Source of the DNA: a bacterium 1XD21-13
GTDB taxonomy: Bacteria > Bacillota > Clostridia > Lachnospirales > Lachnospiraceae
NCBI GenBank assembly: GCA_009917555.1
Contig: QZDX01000001.1
Location: 248,001-312,000 of the forward strand
Direction of reading: 5' to 3'
Length of the DNA stretch: 64,000 bases
Shown: positions 16,887 to 26,691 of the stretch, piece after piece
Numbering within the stretch: the stretch's first letter is position 1
How the letters are laid out: every line of letters begins with the position of its first letter
Notes under the pieces: model-generated
Told to the model about the DNA's origin: nothing
What the model saw: only the letters and a program-made list of their open reading frames with translations
The model's database searches: none
Translations under genes and position numbers: made by a program

Positions 16887-17402
16887 TTATTCGTGTCCCT
16901 TCGCTTTGATTAAGGCTCTCTTCTCATCCTCGGAAAGAAGAATCTCACATTCCCCATGCTTAATCTCTTTGATATAGGAATAATTTCCTTCGTTGGCATA
17001 AACGGAGTTGATGACAAATCCATTTTCTTCCTGATCAAGAAGTGCCAGAGCATAGCTTAATTCCCCGCTCATTTCACGAAAAGCATCATACTTTACCATT
17101 CCCATTTTTTGATAGGTCATACGCTGGACTCTTTGAAGCAGATCCATGCGCTGTTGAATTTCTTTATTGGTCTTATCGGCATTTTCAACCTTTACCATAC
17201 AGGAGAGGAGCATACTCTCCAGACTCTTTGCATCCTTTCCCTCCAAAAAGGCCTCCAAACGTTTTTTCAGCTTTTTTGATTTACATAACATCACTATAAT
17301 CAAAATAATAAGTACTACTACTAAAAATGCCAATGCAAAGATAAAATAAGCCGGGTCAATTCCAGTATACTGATAGATATATTCTAAAATAGGGCTATTC
17401 AC
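16887..17402 (-). CDS. DUF4446 family membrane-anchored protein
   Basis: A 171-residue protein with one N-terminal membrane segment (about residues 18-41, FALAFLVVVLIILIIVMLC), then a coiled-coil stretch and a small C-terminal domain containing YDAFREMSGELSYALALLDQ, the hallmark of DUF4446. Function is unknown. The family is often encoded just downstream of parB in Clostridia, as here (78 bases). The start is GTG with GGAGGAAGG upstream. Confidence 0.8.
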   Translation of the reverse strand: MNSPILEYIYQYTGIDPAYFIFALAFLVVVLIILIIVMLCKSKKLKKRLEAFLEGKDAKSLESMLLSCMVKVENADKTNKEIQQRMDLLQRVQRMTYQKMGMVKYDAFREMSGELSYALALLDQEENGFVINSVYANEGNYSYIKEIKHGECEILLSEDEKRALIKAKGHE

Positions 17403-17479
17403 ATTTCCTTCCTCCTGTTGTACTTAGATTTTCTTATGTAGTATATCATATCTATCAATTCAAAAATATGCTGCGCCCC

Positions 17480-18400
17480 TTATTGTATTGTGTGGGAGCT
17501 ATTTACGATAATATCAATAATTCGTTCCAAATCATCCCTTGAATAATATTCAATCTCGATTTTTCCCTTACCCTTTGCCTTTTGATGAATGGATACCTTA
17601 CTTCCCACAGCTTCCTTCATCTTTTCTTCCAGATCCGTATAGATAAAATCCTGTACGACAGTCTCTTTTTTCTTCTCCCTCTTTTCCTTGTGAAGATCCT
17701 TTACGATCTTTTCAACCTCCCGGACACTCAACTTTTCATCAAATACACGGGCAGCTGTTACTGCCTGCAGTTCCGGGTCCTCAATTCCCAGGAGTGCTCT
17801 GGCATGTCCTGTTGTCAGCATATCATCTATTACCATCTGCTGCACACGTTCGTCCAGCTTCAAAAGACGCATGGAATTGGTTACGGTTGTACGACTCTTG
17901 GATACTCGCTCCGCCACCTCATCCTGCTTTAGATGAAATTCTTCCAGTAAGCGCTTGTACGCAATTGCTTCCTCTATTGGGTTGAGACTTTCTCTCTGTA
18001 TATTTTCAATAAGAGAGATTTCCACTACCTCAATATCCGTATATTCCTTGACTATGACAGGAACCTCCTTCAGTCCTGCCAGCTTTGCCGCGCGCCATCT
18101 GCGTTCACCGGCAATAATTTCATAGAATCCATTTTTTTCCTGTACAATCAGAGGCTGTATGATTCCAAACTGTTTGATGGAATCCGCAAGCTCCATTAAA
18201 GCATCCTCATCAAATTGTTTTCTAGGCTGATCCTTGTTTGGACCAACCTTTGATATCTTTACCTTTAATTCAATAGGCTTTTCTACAATTTTCTCCACAA
18301 CCTTTTCTACGATTTTTTCTTTCCCAGGCTGTGTTGTTTTGATAGTCTCAGGTATCAGACTATCCAGTCCCTTTCCTAATCCGCCTTTTCTTGCTGCCAC
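17480..18400 (-). CDS. parB: Chromosome-partitioning protein ParB (Spo0J)
   Basis: A 306-residue centromere-binding CTPase. The ParB/Srx domain begins near residue 45 and includes the nucleotide motif GERRWRAAKLAGL (about 117-129) and ENIQRESLNPIEEA. A central HTH (QDEVAERVSKSRTTVTNSMRLLKL) recognises parS, and a C-terminal dimerisation region follows. The GTG start lies one base after the parA stop, so translation is coupled. With ParA and the two parS sites upstream of parA it forms the origin-segregation system. Confidence 0.96.
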   Translation of the reverse strand: MAARKGGLGKGLDSLIPETIKTTQPGKEKIVEKVVEKIVEKPIELKVKISKVGPNKDQPRKQFDEDALMELADSIKQFGIIQPLIVQEKNGFYEIIAGERRWRAAKLAGLKEVPVIVKEYTDIEVVEISLIENIQRESLNPIEEAIAYKRLLEEFHLKQDEVAERVSKSRTTVTNSMRLLKLDERVQQMVIDDMLTTGHARALLGIEDPELQAVTAARVFDEKLSVREVEKIVKDLHKEKREKKKETVVQDFIYTDLEEKMKEAVGSKVSIHQKAKGKGKIEIEYYSRDDLERIIDIIVNSSHTIQ

Positions 18401-18401
18401 T

Positions 18402-19169
18402 TTAATCTTCCTCCCTGTTAATTACTTCCTCTGCCAAAGATCGATAGCTTTCTGCTCCGGCTGATTTTGAATCATATATTGTAATCGGATATCCATGGCT
18501 GGGTGCTTCTGCCAGTCGAACATTTCTTGGAATAATGGTAGCGTATACCCTTTGCTTTACATTGGCCCTCACATTCTCCACCACCTGCAGCGACAAGTTT
18601 GTTCTGGCATCAAACATGGTAAATACAATTCCTTCAATATCCAAATATGGATTCAACCGTTCCCGAACCAAATTAATGGTATGTATTAATTGGCTCAAGC
18701 CCTCCAATGCATAGTACTCACATTGAATGGGAACAAGAACCGTATCCGCAGTAGTCATTGCGTTGATGGTCAAAAGATTTAAGGAAGGAGGACAGTCAAT
18801 CACAACAAAATCAAATTTGTCCTTGATCTTCTCCACTTCTTTTCTTATAATAAATTCTTTTTGTGGAATTCCAATTAATTCTATCTCAGCAGCAGCCAGG
18901 TCCACATTGGAGGGTATCATATAGAAATTTTCAAATTCCGTATATTCAATACATTCCTGAATAGAAATTTCTCCAAGGATTAAATCATATACCGTATTTT
19001 CCAGCTGTGTTTTATCCATTCCTACACCGCTTGTTGCATTTCCCTGAGGATCTAAATCAATCAATAATACCTGTTTATTCTTTTCTGCCAAAGCAGCTGA
19101 CAGATTAATCGCTGTAGTTGTTTTTCCAACACCACCCTTTTGATTAGCGATTGCAATTACTCTTCCCAT
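18402..19169 (-). CDS. parA: Chromosome-partitioning ATPase ParA (Soj)
   Basis: A 255-residue Walker-type ATPase with the deviant P-loop KGGVGKTTT at residues 11-19 and the Walker B-like VVIDCPPSLNLLTINA near 125. The short N terminus (no HTH) matches chromosomal Soj, which interacts with ParB and, in Bacillus, with DnaA. It is directly upstream of parB, and a parS site lies 20 bases upstream of its ATG, so ParB spreading could affect its own promoter. Confidence 0.96.
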   Translation of the reverse strand: MGRVIAIANQKGGVGKTTTAINLSAALAEKNKQVLLIDLDPQGNATSGVGMDKTQLENTVYDLILGEISIQECIEYTEFENFYMIPSNVDLAAAEIELIGIPQKEFIIRKEVEKIKDKFDFVVIDCPPSLNLLTINAMTTADTVLVPIQCEYYALEGLSQLIHTINLVRERLNPYLDIEGIVFTMFDARTNLSLQVVENVRANVKQRVYATIIPRNVRLAEAPSHGYPITIYDSKSAGAESYRSLAEEVINREED

Positions 19170-19189
19170 AAAATGTACCTTCCTTTTTA

Positions 19190-19205
19190 TGTTTCACGTG
19201 AAACA
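19190..19205. promoter_or_regulatory. parS site 1
   Basis: The perfect 16-bp palindrome TGTTTCACGTGAAACA, identical to the Bacillus parS consensus, 20 bases upstream of parA. Confidence 0.95.
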
Positions 19206-19299
19206 TTTCTGATTGTAAAATTAATTTTTAATTATTGCCGCATGAGCTAATTATAACACATCTATTCATAATAGAAAACTATATTTAAAAAATCTTAAA

Positions 19300-19315
19300 T
19301 GTTTCACGTGAAACA
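19300..19315. promoter_or_regulatory. parS site 2
   Basis: A second perfect TGTTTCACGTGAAACA, 110 bases from the first and just beyond the stop of rsmG. The pair lies about 7.3 kb from the DnaA-box cluster. Confidence 0.95.
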
Positions 19316-19326
19316 TTTTAATAGAA

Positions 19327-20043
19327 TTAAAAAAGTGGTTCCTTCGTTGGCATACCTGCTTTGCGAGGATAATTTGATGGAGTATTTTTTACCTTCTTAA
19401 TCTGTAAAAGACAACGTGATATATCCGAATCCGGAAGTTCGAAATCTTCCTTTTTCATCATTTCACCGCCCAATAAAAATATCGCCTTCTCTCCCATTTT
19501 CAACTCTTCTTGAATCTTACATGATTTATAAGGAATAAAATAACCACCCATTTTTACAAAGGGTAAACAATACTCAGAAAGAGAAGAAAGATTTGCTACG
19601 GCTCTGGAAACACAAAAATCAAATTGTTCTCTGTACTCCTTTTTCTTTGCTAAATCCTCCGCACGTCCATGAATAGCCATAATATTTTCTAATCCAAGCT
19701 TTTCTATTACTTCCCCTAAAAAATTTACACGCTTATTTAAAGAATCCAATAAAACAACCTCTAACTGTGGATACACTATTTTTAAAGGAATTCCCGGGAA
19801 TCCTGCTCCGGTTCCTACATCAAGGAGCCTTCCCTTTGGTTCCGCTAACCTGCATATCATGAGACTGTCTAAAAAATGCTTGCAAATCACTTCCTGAAAT
19901 TCCGTAATTGCTGTTAAATTCATAAGCTTATTTTTTTCAATCAACAATTCATAATAAGAAAAAAATTGTTCTGCCTGTATATCTGTTAAGGAGATAGAAA
20001 GCATTTGAAAAGCATCTCTTATCTGCTTTAATTTATCATACAT
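19327..20043 (-). CDS. rsmG: 16S rRNA (guanine527-N7)-methyltransferase
   Basis: A 238-residue SAM-dependent methyltransferase that modifies G527 of 16S rRNA; loss gives low-level streptomycin resistance in other bacteria. The SAM-binding motif LLDVGTGAGFPGIPLKIVYP is near residues 72-91 and VSRAVANLSSLSEYCLPF near 146. It is in the usual place after mnmG, 23 bases downstream. Confidence 0.95.
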   Translation of the reverse strand: MYDKLKQIRDAFQMLSISLTDIQAEQFFSYYELLIEKNKLMNLTAITEFQEVICKHFLDSLMICRLAEPKGRLLDVGTGAGFPGIPLKIVYPQLEVVLLDSLNKRVNFLGEVIEKLGLENIMAIHGRAEDLAKKKEYREQFDFCVSRAVANLSSLSEYCLPFVKMGGYFIPYKSCKIQEELKMGEKAIFLLGGEMMKKEDFELPDSDISRCLLQIKKVKNTPSNYPRKAGMPTKEPLF

Positions 20044-20066
20044 AAAATTTCATCACTCTCTTATGT

Positions 20067-21956
20067 TTACTTACTTCTTTTTAACTGTTCCATATATACA
20101 ACAAGCACAGAAATATCCGCAGGCGATACCCCGGAAATACGGGAAGCCTGTCCAATGGAAACAGGACGATATTTTTCCAGCTTTTGTCGAGCCTCAATGC
20201 GAAGACTGGGAACCTCCTCATAAGAAAAGCTCTCCGGAATTTGTTTTTTCTCAAGCTTTTTAAATTGCTCTACCTGTTTCTTTTGACGCTTGATATAGCC
20301 GTCATACTTAATATTAATATTCACCTGCTCCGTCACACCCCGGAAAAAATCAGAGGGCCGGTCCGGATCCAATGGAGCAAGCAAATCATAATTCAATTCC
20401 GGACGACGAATCAATTCCCCCAAGGTAGAACCGGAGGTTAGGGGTGTACTGCCCGCCTCCTTCAAAAGTGTTTGGACCTTCTCACTGGTTCCAATATTCA
20501 CATGTTCAACTCTGCGGATTTCTTCCTCAATCTGTCTTTCCTTCTTCAACAAAGTTTGATAACGCTCCTCCGAAATCAAGCCTATCTCATACCCAATTTT
20601 AGTAAGACGCAAATCCGCATTATCCTGACGCAGCAATAGACGATATTCCGCGCGGGAGGTCATCATACGATAAGGCTCCCTGTTTTCCTTTGTAACCAAA
20701 TCATCTATCAATACACCAAGATAAGCCTGAGACCGATCCAGTGTAATCAGTTTCCTTCCCAAAACCTTTCTCGCCGCATTGATTCCTGCCAAAAGACCCT
20801 GGGCCGCCGCCTCCTCATAACCGGAGCTTCCATTAAATTGTCCTCCGCTAAACAATCCCGAAATCTTCCGAAACTCCAAGGTAGGAAAAAGCTGACGAGG
20901 ATCAATACAATCATACTCAATGGCATAAGCATTGCGGACAATCCGCACATGTTCCAATCCGGCCACAGAAGAATACATCTCATGCTGAACATCCTCCGGA
21001 AGTGAGCTGGACATACCGCCTACATACATTTCATTGGTATAAAGTCCCTCCGGTTCAATAAACACCTGGTGCCGATTCTTATCCGCAAATTTTACTACCT
21101 TATCCTCAATAGAAGGACAATACCTGGGTCCAGTACCCTCTATCATGCCGGAATACAAAGGAGACCTATCCAAATTATTCCGTATAATTTCATGGGTTTT
21201 CTCATTGGTGTAGGTCAGCCAGCAGGATACCTGATCCCTCTGAACCTCCTCCGGATCTGTAGTAAAGGAAAAAGGCACAATTCTTTCATCTCCCACCTGT
21301 TCCTCCATTCTTGTAAAATCAATGGAGCGCTTATCAATACGGGCGGGAGTACCTGTTTTAAAACGATACATCTCAATTCCCAGGGCTTTAAGAGAATCTG
21401 TCAAATAGTTGGCTGCCTGCAGTCCGTTTGGTCCTGTAGCATTGCTCACCTCTCCATAAATACATCTGGCTCTTAAGTACGTACCGGTACAGAGCACCAC
21501 AGCCCTTCCATAATAAATGGCACCCGAATAAGTTTTAACTCCAAATATCTGATCATTCTCTACCAGTATCTCCGTAACCTCTGCCTGAACAATGGATAAA
21601 TGATCCGTATTCTCCAAGGTTCTGCGCATACTGCGGCTATACTCCGCTTTATCTGCCTGAGCACGAAGAGAATGAACCGCCGGTCCTTTTGACAGATTGA
21701 GCATCTTGGACTGAATAAAGGTCTTATCAATATTCCTTCCCATCTCCCCGCCCAGGGCATCAATCTCACGAACCAAATGACCCTTTGAGGTTCCTCCAAT
21801 ATTAGGATTGCAGGGCATCAATGCAATACTATCGATACTCACTGTAAACATGATTGTTTTTAATCCAAGTCTGGCACTGGCCAAAGCAGCCTCACATCCT
21901 GCATGTCCTGCTCCCACCACAATAACCTGACATTCTTCCTTATATACAGAATCCAT
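20067..21956 (-). CDS. mnmG: tRNA uridine-5-carboxymethylaminomethyl modification enzyme MnmG
   Basis: A 629-residue FAD protein (GidA). With MnmE it installs the cmnm5 group at U34 of tRNAs reading NNA/NNG codons. The FAD motif [19 protein letters not shown] is near residues 14-32. The family signatures [18 protein letters not shown] (near 272) and [17 protein letters not shown] (near 373) are present, with a C-terminal helical domain. It lies 13 bases downstream of mnmE and is co-transcribed. Confidence 0.97.
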   Translation of the reverse strand: MDSVYKEECQVIVVGAGHAGCEAALASARLGLKTIMFTVSIDSIALMPCNPNIGGTSKGHLVREIDALGGEMGRNIDKTFIQSKMLNLSKGPAVHSLRAQADKAEYSRSMRRTLENTDHLSIVQAEVTEILVENDQIFGVKTYSGAIYYGRAVVLCTGTYLRARCIYGEVSNATGPNGLQAANYLTDSLKALGIEMYRFKTGTPARIDKRSIDFTRMEEQVGDERIVPFSFTTDPEEVQRDQVSCWLTYTNEKTHEIIRNNLDRSPLYSGMIEGTGPRYCPSIEDKVVKFADKNRHQVFIEPEGLYTNEMYVGGMSSSLPEDVQHEMYSSVAGLEHVRIVRNAYAIEYDCIDPRQLFPTLEFRKISGLFSGGQFNGSSGYEEAAAQGLLAGINAARKVLGRKLITLDRSQAYLGVLIDDLVTKENREPYRMMTSRAEYRLLLRQDNADLRLTKIGYEIGLISEERYQTLLKKERQIEEEIRRVEHVNIGTSEKVQTLLKEAGSTPLTSGSTLGELIRRPELNYDLLAPLDPDRPSDFFRGVTEQVNINIKYDGYIKRQKKQVEQFKKLEKKQIPESFSYEEVPSLRIEARQKLEKYRPVSIGQASRISGVSPADISVLVVYMEQLKRSK

Positions 21957-21969
21957 TTATATTCCTCTT

Positions 21970-23352
21970 CTACTTTCCCGTACAAAATTTACTGAAAATC
22001 TCCTGAATTAAATCCTCACCCATATCCTCGCCCAATATCGTACCAAGGGAATGATAGGCATCCATCAGATCAATAGTATAAAAGTCCTCCGGCATTCCAT
22101 TTAAAATACTGTCCAGAACCATTTCAAGACTTTTTTTTGCATCCTCCAAGGCAGTCTTATGACGAATATTTGTCAGCACAAATTCATCATTAAAGGAAAG
22201 CTTCCCCTTAAAAAAGAGATCCCGTATCGTATCCTCCAAATATTGGATGCCTTCCTTTTGCTTGGCAGAAATAGAAATCACAGGATGCTGAGATCCGATT
22301 TTTTCCCTTATTTGATCCTCCGTAACCACAATCTGTAGATCCGATTTATTCAACACTATAATAGCTTTCTTTTTTTCCAATATTTTACATATCTCTACAT
22401 CACTTTCATCCAGCTCACAAGAAGTATCCACCACATAGAGAATCAAATCTGCCTGCTCTGCCTGCTCCTTTGCCCGTCCAACCCCTATCTGCTCCACAAG
22501 ATCCTCTGTTTTTCGAATACCTGCCGTATCCAAAAGCCTCAGGCTGATTCCGTTCAGATATAATTCCTCCTCCAAAATATCTCTGGTAGTTCCCGCAATC
22601 TCTGTAACAATTGCCCGTTCCTCCCCAAGAAGTACATTTAAAAGAGAAGACTTCCCTGCATTTGGCTTTCCCAAAATAACAGTCTTAATTCCTTCCTTTA
22701 TGATCCTTCCATTTTCAAAGCTGTCAATCAAAGCTTCCATCCGTAAATTAAGCTTACGCAAGATCTCAGATAACCTGTCACCATATCCCTCCAGGCTGAT
22801 GTGCTCCGGGTCATCCAAGGCAGATTCTAAAAAAGCGGTCTCATAAAGTATTTTCTCCCGAAAGCCTCGAATTCGATTTGCAACAGACCCCTTCAATTGG
22901 GAGAGAGAGCTCTCCAGAGCCATTCTATTTCCAGCCTGTATCACATCCATGACTGCCTCAGCCTGAGAAAGATCAATTCTTCCATTTAAAAAGGCTCGCT
23001 TTGTAAATTCTCCCGGCTCCGCAGGTCTTGCTCCCTCTCGAATCACCGTTTCCAGGATTCGGCGCATCAGAAGAATTCCTCCATGACAGTCGATCTCTAC
23101 CGTATCCTCCATGGTATAGCTGTGAGGTCCCTTCATCAATAAAACAATAACCTCATCCAACAGCTCTTCTCCGTCATAAATATTTCCATAATGAATGGTA
23201 TAAGAGGGTTGATCAAAAACTTTCTTTCTTTCATTTTTAAATTGAAAAATACGTTCCAAAATGGAAAAGGCATTCTCTCCACTGATACGAATAATCCCAA
23301 TCCCGGCACTGGACATGGCAGAGGCTGCCGCCACAATGGTATCCTGATTCAT
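21970..23352 (-). CDS. mnmE: tRNA modification GTPase MnmE
   Basis: A 460-residue partner of MnmG. An N-terminal tetrahydrofolate-binding domain (about 1-120) and a helical domain surround a G domain with GKPNAGKSSLLN (near 227), TTRDILEEE and NKSD. The conserved C-terminal Cys-x-Gly-Lys motif is present as FCTGK at the end. The ATG at 23352 follows the terminator after jag. Confidence 0.97.
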   Translation of the reverse strand: MNQDTIVAAASAMSSAGIGIIRISGENAFSILERIFQFKNERKKVFDQPSYTIHYGNIYDGEELLDEVIVLLMKGPHSYTMEDTVEIDCHGGILLMRRILETVIREGARPAEPGEFTKRAFLNGRIDLSQAEAVMDVIQAGNRMALESSLSQLKGSVANRIRGFREKILYETAFLESALDDPEHISLEGYGDRLSEILRKLNLRMEALIDSFENGRIIKEGIKTVILGKPNAGKSSLLNVLLGEERAIVTEIAGTTRDILEEELYLNGISLRLLDTAGIRKTEDLVEQIGVGRAKEQAEQADLILYVVDTSCELDESDVEICKILEKKKAIIVLNKSDLQIVVTEDQIREKIGSQHPVISISAKQKEGIQYLEDTIRDLFFKGKLSFNDEFVLTNIRHKTALEDAKKSLEMVLDSILNGMPEDFYTIDLMDAYHSLGTILGEDMGEDLIQEIFSKFCTGK

Positions 23353-23382
23353 ATTCCATGCTCCTTATAAGCTCTTATGCGC

Positions 23383-23410
23383 AAAAAGGAACGCCTTAGC
23401 GCTCCTTTTT
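23383..23410 (-). terminator. Hairpin at the 3' end of jag
   Basis: AAAAAGGAACGC pairs with GCGCTCCTTTTT (23383-23410) and includes the last codons of jag. It may partially separate the rpmH-jag transcript from mnmE-mnmG-rsmG. Confidence 0.6.
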
Positions 23411-24319
23411 CTTATAATTGCGATTATAACGATTCCGATTTCTCCCGTTATAATGATCATCCAAACGGACACCCTCCTTTAAGGTAACAACCACTCTCCG
23501 ATAAGGCTCCTCACCCTCGCTGTGGGTACATACAAACTTATCGTTTTGAAGAGCTGAATGAATCACCCGCCGCTCATAAGGATTCATTGGCTCCAGGGAT
23601 ACAGGCTTTCTCGTCCTTTTTACCTTATGTGAAATATTCTTTGCCAGATTTTCCAGAGTAGCCCGTCTTCTCTCCCGATAATTCTCCGTATCTACCTTAA
23701 CGCGAATATAATCCTCACTGTTTTTATTTACTACAAGACTTGCCAGATATTGAAGGGAATCCAAGGTCTGTCCTCTCTTTCCAATGAGAACACCCATCTC
23801 ATCGCCCTCAAGCTCAATCGTCATCTCATGCTCCTTTGGATTGGCACTTACCTCTATATGAACCTCCATATCCATAGCTGCAAACATCTTATTCAAAAAC
23901 TCTTTTACAGGCTCCGTATCAATATGAATCGGTTTCTTTTCAGCCTTTTCCTCTTTTTTCGGCTCCTCCGCCTTTATAGGCTTTTCCTTAATGGGATCAG
24001 CTTCCTTTTTAACCTCTTCCTTTATCTCCTTTACAGGCTCCTTCTTGGGCTGCAAAGCCACAGGTTTTTCAACAGGCTTTTCATTTACCTTTTCCAGAAT
24101 CTTCTCAACCTCTTTTTCAGCTTTTTTAGAGGTTTCAAACTCCTCCTCTGTACAAACATGAGCCTTAATAACAGCCTTTTTACTTCCAATACCAAGAAAC
24201 CCCGCACTACCCTGGGAAATTACCTCATAAGCAATCTTATCTCTCGTGGTTCCGAACTTAATTGCTGCCTCTAAGATAGCATCATCAATGGTTTTTGCGG
24301 AAACCTCAATATATTCCAT
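23396..24319 (-). CDS. jag: RNA-binding protein Jag (KhpB)
   Basis: A 307-residue protein with an N-terminal Jag-N domain (MEYIEVSAKTIDDAI), a long Lys/Glu/Pro-rich linker (about residues 70-145), a KH domain containing GVLIGKRGQTLDSLQYL and a C-terminal R3H domain (NPYERRVIHSALQ). KhpB forms an RNA-binding complex with KhpA and affects cell elongation in streptococci. The start at 24319 is preferred because the family begins MEYIEV and GGGGG lies nine bases upstream; a start at 24334 would add five residues. It follows yidC by 18 bases. Confidence 0.93.
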   Translation of the reverse strand: MEYIEVSAKTIDDAILEAAIKFGTTRDKIAYEVISQGSAGFLGIGSKKAVIKAHVCTEEEFETSKKAEKEVEKILEKVNEKPVEKPVALQPKKEPVKEIKEEVKKEADPIKEKPIKAEEPKKEEKAEKKPIHIDTEPVKEFLNKMFAAMDMEVHIEVSANPKEHEMTIELEGDEMGVLIGKRGQTLDSLQYLASLVVNKNSEDYIRVKVDTENYRERRRATLENLAKNISHKVKRTRKPVSLEPMNPYERRVIHSALQNDKFVCTHSEGEEPYRRVVVTLKEGVRLDDHYNGRNRNRYNRNYKKKER

Positions 24320-24337
24320 ATTGCAAACCCCCATTCC

Positions 24338-25612
24338 CTATTTATTTTTGTTCTTTTTATCATTCTTCTCGTTATATTGCTCCACCATTCTGGCCTTAGC
24401 CGCCAGACTTCCCGGCTTTGCAGCTCCCTTATTATAATAAGCTGTAGAATCCTGAATCGCCTTCTGACGCTCCTCAGAGGTAATCTCTCTCTTTGTGGAC
24501 TCTACATTCCGGGTACTTGTCCTTGCAACATTATTCAGCCGTTCCGGAGGAAGTCCATTCTTTTCCCTCTTTCGGTTATAGGCTTCAATATTCTTTTTAA
24601 TTTCCTCGTCAATATCCATCTTGCTCAGATGCTTATTGATTACGAGCTGCTGAATGGTACGAACTACAGCACTCATAATCCAGTAGATGCCGACACCAAC
24701 AGGAAGGATAGCACAGAAATATACGGACATCAGCGGCATAAAGTTATTTATCATCTTCATGGACTGCATCATCTCGGCACCCTCGCCCTCCTGAGAAGCA
24801 GCGGCCTGGGGCATCAGCTTTAAGCTGAACCACTGGCTTAAGCCTGCCAGAACCGGAATGAGAAGCGCAATCACAATCCAAAGATAATTCCCCTCGGAAA
24901 AGCTCTCCTTGATGGTATACCAGGGAGAATTCACTATATTCAATCCCAGAAAATTATTGAAGCCGCTTAAGGTATGCTGAGTATTCTCAACTATGGTGCT
25001 TAAACCCGGAAACTGTGCCGCAATGCTGTCCCACTCTGCGGTAGTTGCCTTGTTAAGCACATCAATAATGGTATTCTCCAGGGTAAAATCACTCTTCTGG
25101 AAGGATGCCGCACTTTTCAAGCCCTTAATAAATTCACTTCCACCTGCAGTAGTTAACAAATTCGTAACCAGAGGGTAATAGGCCATCTTAATCTTGTCAA
25201 TATAAGCAGGAATTGCATACACCACCGCATATACCGCAAGCAGAACCGGAAACTGAATCAGCATAGGCAGACAGGTGCCTGTTGGTGAAGTACCATACTT
25301 TGCATAGACTGCCTTCGTTTCATCCTGCATCTTCAGCATAGAGGCCTGATCCTGCTTTCCCTTATACTTCTTCTGTATGGCCTGAATCTCCGGGTTCATC
25401 CGCATAGACATCCTGGAAAACTTCTGCTGCTTATAGGTCAGCGGTATCATCAGCATATATACAATAATCGTAAATAGAACAATGGCAATGCCTACATTGG
25501 CAATTCCAATGGAATCCAGAAAATTAAAAATTGCATTGATAATCCAGCCTAGAATTCTTGCAATATCTCCCAGGAGAAATCTGGAATCCTGTGTTAATAA
25601 CAAACCTGTCAA
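24338..25612 (-). CDS. yidC: Membrane protein insertase YidC
   Basis: A 424-residue Oxa1-family insertase of the short Gram-positive type, with about five membrane segments between residues 15 and 320, and the typical TIIVYMLMIPLTYKQQKFSRMSMRMNPE sequence after the first hairpin of helices. There is no lipobox Cys at the N terminus. The C-terminal tail is basic. It inserts membrane proteins with or without SecYEG. It sits in the rnpA-yidD-yidC-jag order. Confidence 0.96.
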   Translation of the reverse strand: MTGLLLTQDSRFLLGDIARILGWIINAIFNFLDSIGIANVGIAIVLFTIIVYMLMIPLTYKQQKFSRMSMRMNPEIQAIQKKYKGKQDQASMLKMQDETKAVYAKYGTSPTGTCLPMLIQFPVLLAVYAVVYAIPAYIDKIKMAYYPLVTNLLTTAGGSEFIKGLKSAASFQKSDFTLENTIIDVLNKATTAEWDSIAAQFPGLSTIVENTQHTLSGFNNFLGLNIVNSPWYTIKESFSEGNYLWIVIALLIPVLAGLSQWFSLKLMPQAAASQEGEGAEMMQSMKMINNFMPLMSVYFCAILPVGVGIYWIMSAVVRTIQQLVINKHLSKMDIDEEIKKNIEAYNRKREKNGLPPERLNNVARTSTRNVESTKREITSEERQKAIQDSTAYYNKGAAKPGSLAAKARMVEQYNEKNDKKNKNK

Positions 25613-25639
25613 TGGAAAAATCCTCCTTTAACCTTCGCC

Positions 25640-25849
25640 TTATGGTACTGGGTCATATCCTCCCTTAGAAAAAGGATTACATCGTAAAATCCTCCAGGCA
25701 GCCAGAATACTCCCTTTCACTGCCCCATACTTCTCAATAGCCTCAAGGCCATACTGGGAACAGCTTGGAATATAAGGACATCTGGTACTTTTCATCGGTG
25801 ATAGATATTTCTGATAAAATTGAATCAATCTGATCAATATAGTTTTCAT
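25640..25849 (-). CDS. yidD: Membrane protein insertion efficiency factor YidD
   Basis: A 69-residue protein with the full family signature: [22 protein letters not shown] and [33 protein letters not shown], including three conserved Cys. YidD assists YidC-dependent insertion. Its ATG overlaps the rnpA stop. Confidence 0.97.
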   Translation of the reverse strand: MKTILIRLIQFYQKYLSPMKSTRCPYIPSCSQYGLEAIEKYGAVKGSILAAWRILRCNPFSKGGYDPVP

Positions 25850-26193
25850 TCTTTTTTGATAACTCCCTGAAGCTTTCCCAAGTGAAGCAATGCGCTGCGA
25901 ATCTCCTCAAAGCTCTTTCCCTTTGCATGAACTCTTGCGATGACTACCATGTCCAAACCACTATTGAACATGTCTTCCTGTAGTCTGTAGCTTTCCCGAA
26001 CCAATCTTATAATTCTGTGTCTCACCACACTGTTGCCTACCTTCTTACTGACAGAAACTCCAAGACGGTTCACTGCAAGACCGTTTTCCCTCACATAGAG
26101 CACCAGATAACGGTTTGCACAGGATTTTCCTTCCTTATATATAAGCTGAAAATCCCGATTCTTTTTCAATGATTCCGAATGAGGATACTTCAT
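25846..26193 (-). CDS. rnpA: Ribonuclease P protein component
   Basis: A 115-residue basic protein that binds RNase P RNA for 5' processing of tRNAs. The family signature RNR appears in variant form, as [17 protein letters not shown] near residues 60-76, preceded by [13 protein letters not shown]. It lies downstream of rpmH and overlaps yidD by four bases. Confidence 0.96.
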   Translation of the reverse strand: MKYPHSESLKKNRDFQLIYKEGKSCANRYLVLYVRENGLAVNRLGVSVSKKVGNSVVRHRIIRLVRESYRLQEDMFNSGLDMVVIARVHAKGKSFEEIRSALLHLGKLQGVIKKE

Positions 26194-26261
26194 ATCTCCT
26201 CCGAACTAAGGAAATACCCTACAGGTATACCTATATGCACAAAAAAATGTGCAGACTAAGG

Positions 26262-26286
26262 AAAAAAGGCCACATAATGCGGCCTA
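26262..26286 (-). terminator. Terminator/attenuator after rpmH
   Basis: AGGCC and GGCCT enclose an 8-10-base loop; on the minus strand a TTTTTT run follows. The stem begins in the TAG stop of rpmH. It likely reduces read-through from rpmH into rnpA. Confidence 0.75.
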
Positions 26287-26418
26287 GGCTGACAACTTCT
26301 TTCTTCCCTTTAATCTTCTTGCCGCTAACACCTTTCTGCCGCCGGCAGTACTCATTCTGGCTCTGAATCCATGAACTCTTGCTCTGGATTTCTTCTTTGG
26401 CTGAAATGTCATTTTCAT
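26284..26418 (-). CDS. rpmH: 50S ribosomal protein L34
   Basis: A 44-residue basic protein: [18 protein letters not shown], then [12 protein letters not shown] and [11 protein letters not shown], the full L34 sequence. The start at 26418 follows GGAGGTG. It is the first gene of the leftward row from the origin. The gene is below the usual length cut-off of gene finders. Confidence 0.97.
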   Translation of the reverse strand: MKMTFQPKKKSRARVHGFRARMSTAGGRKVLAARRLKGRKKLSA

Positions 26419-26456
26419 CTTTCAAAACACCTCCTCTTCTAAAAAGCATTGTTTTA

Positions 26457-26485
26457 ATTATATGCGGAAAAGCCTGTAAAGTCAA
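26457..26485 (-). promoter_or_regulatory. Sigma-A promoter of rpmH
   Basis: On the minus strand TTGACT (26485-26480), 17-base spacer, TATAAT (26462-26457), about 40 bases before the start codon. Confidence 0.8.
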
Positions 26486-26519
26486 GCAATTTACTGGTTT
26501 TTTTCATATTTCAAATTTT

Positions 26520-26691
26520 AAGCCGTATCTTGTTGTAAAAAAAATTTTATCCACAAGATGTGGATAATTCGTGGATAATATGTGGATAAATGGAATTTTT
26601 CTTTTTTTCTTGATTCTAAAAAGTATTTGTTATATTATTAAATATAGGGTCATCTGCTTTTTTATACGGATTTCTTAAGGAGAAGTATACA
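26520..26691. other. oriC: Chromosomal replication origin, DnaA-box cluster upstream of dnaA
   Basis: Three consensus DnaA boxes lie at 26547-26555 (TTATCCACA), 26559-26567 and 26581-26589 (both inverted), with a near-consensus box at 26570-26578, all within 43 bases. The spacing of the last three is 11 bases, close to one helical turn. A/T-rich DNA and the dnaA promoter flank the boxes. Gene strand polarity switches here, as expected for the origin. A further part lies between dnaA and dnaN. Confidence 0.9.
26610..26638 (+). promoter_or_regulatory. Candidate dnaA promoter
   Basis: TTGATT (26610-26615) and TATTAT (26633-26638) with a 17-base spacer, beginning 20 bases after the last DnaA box, so DnaA binding could repress it. 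Confidence 0.55.
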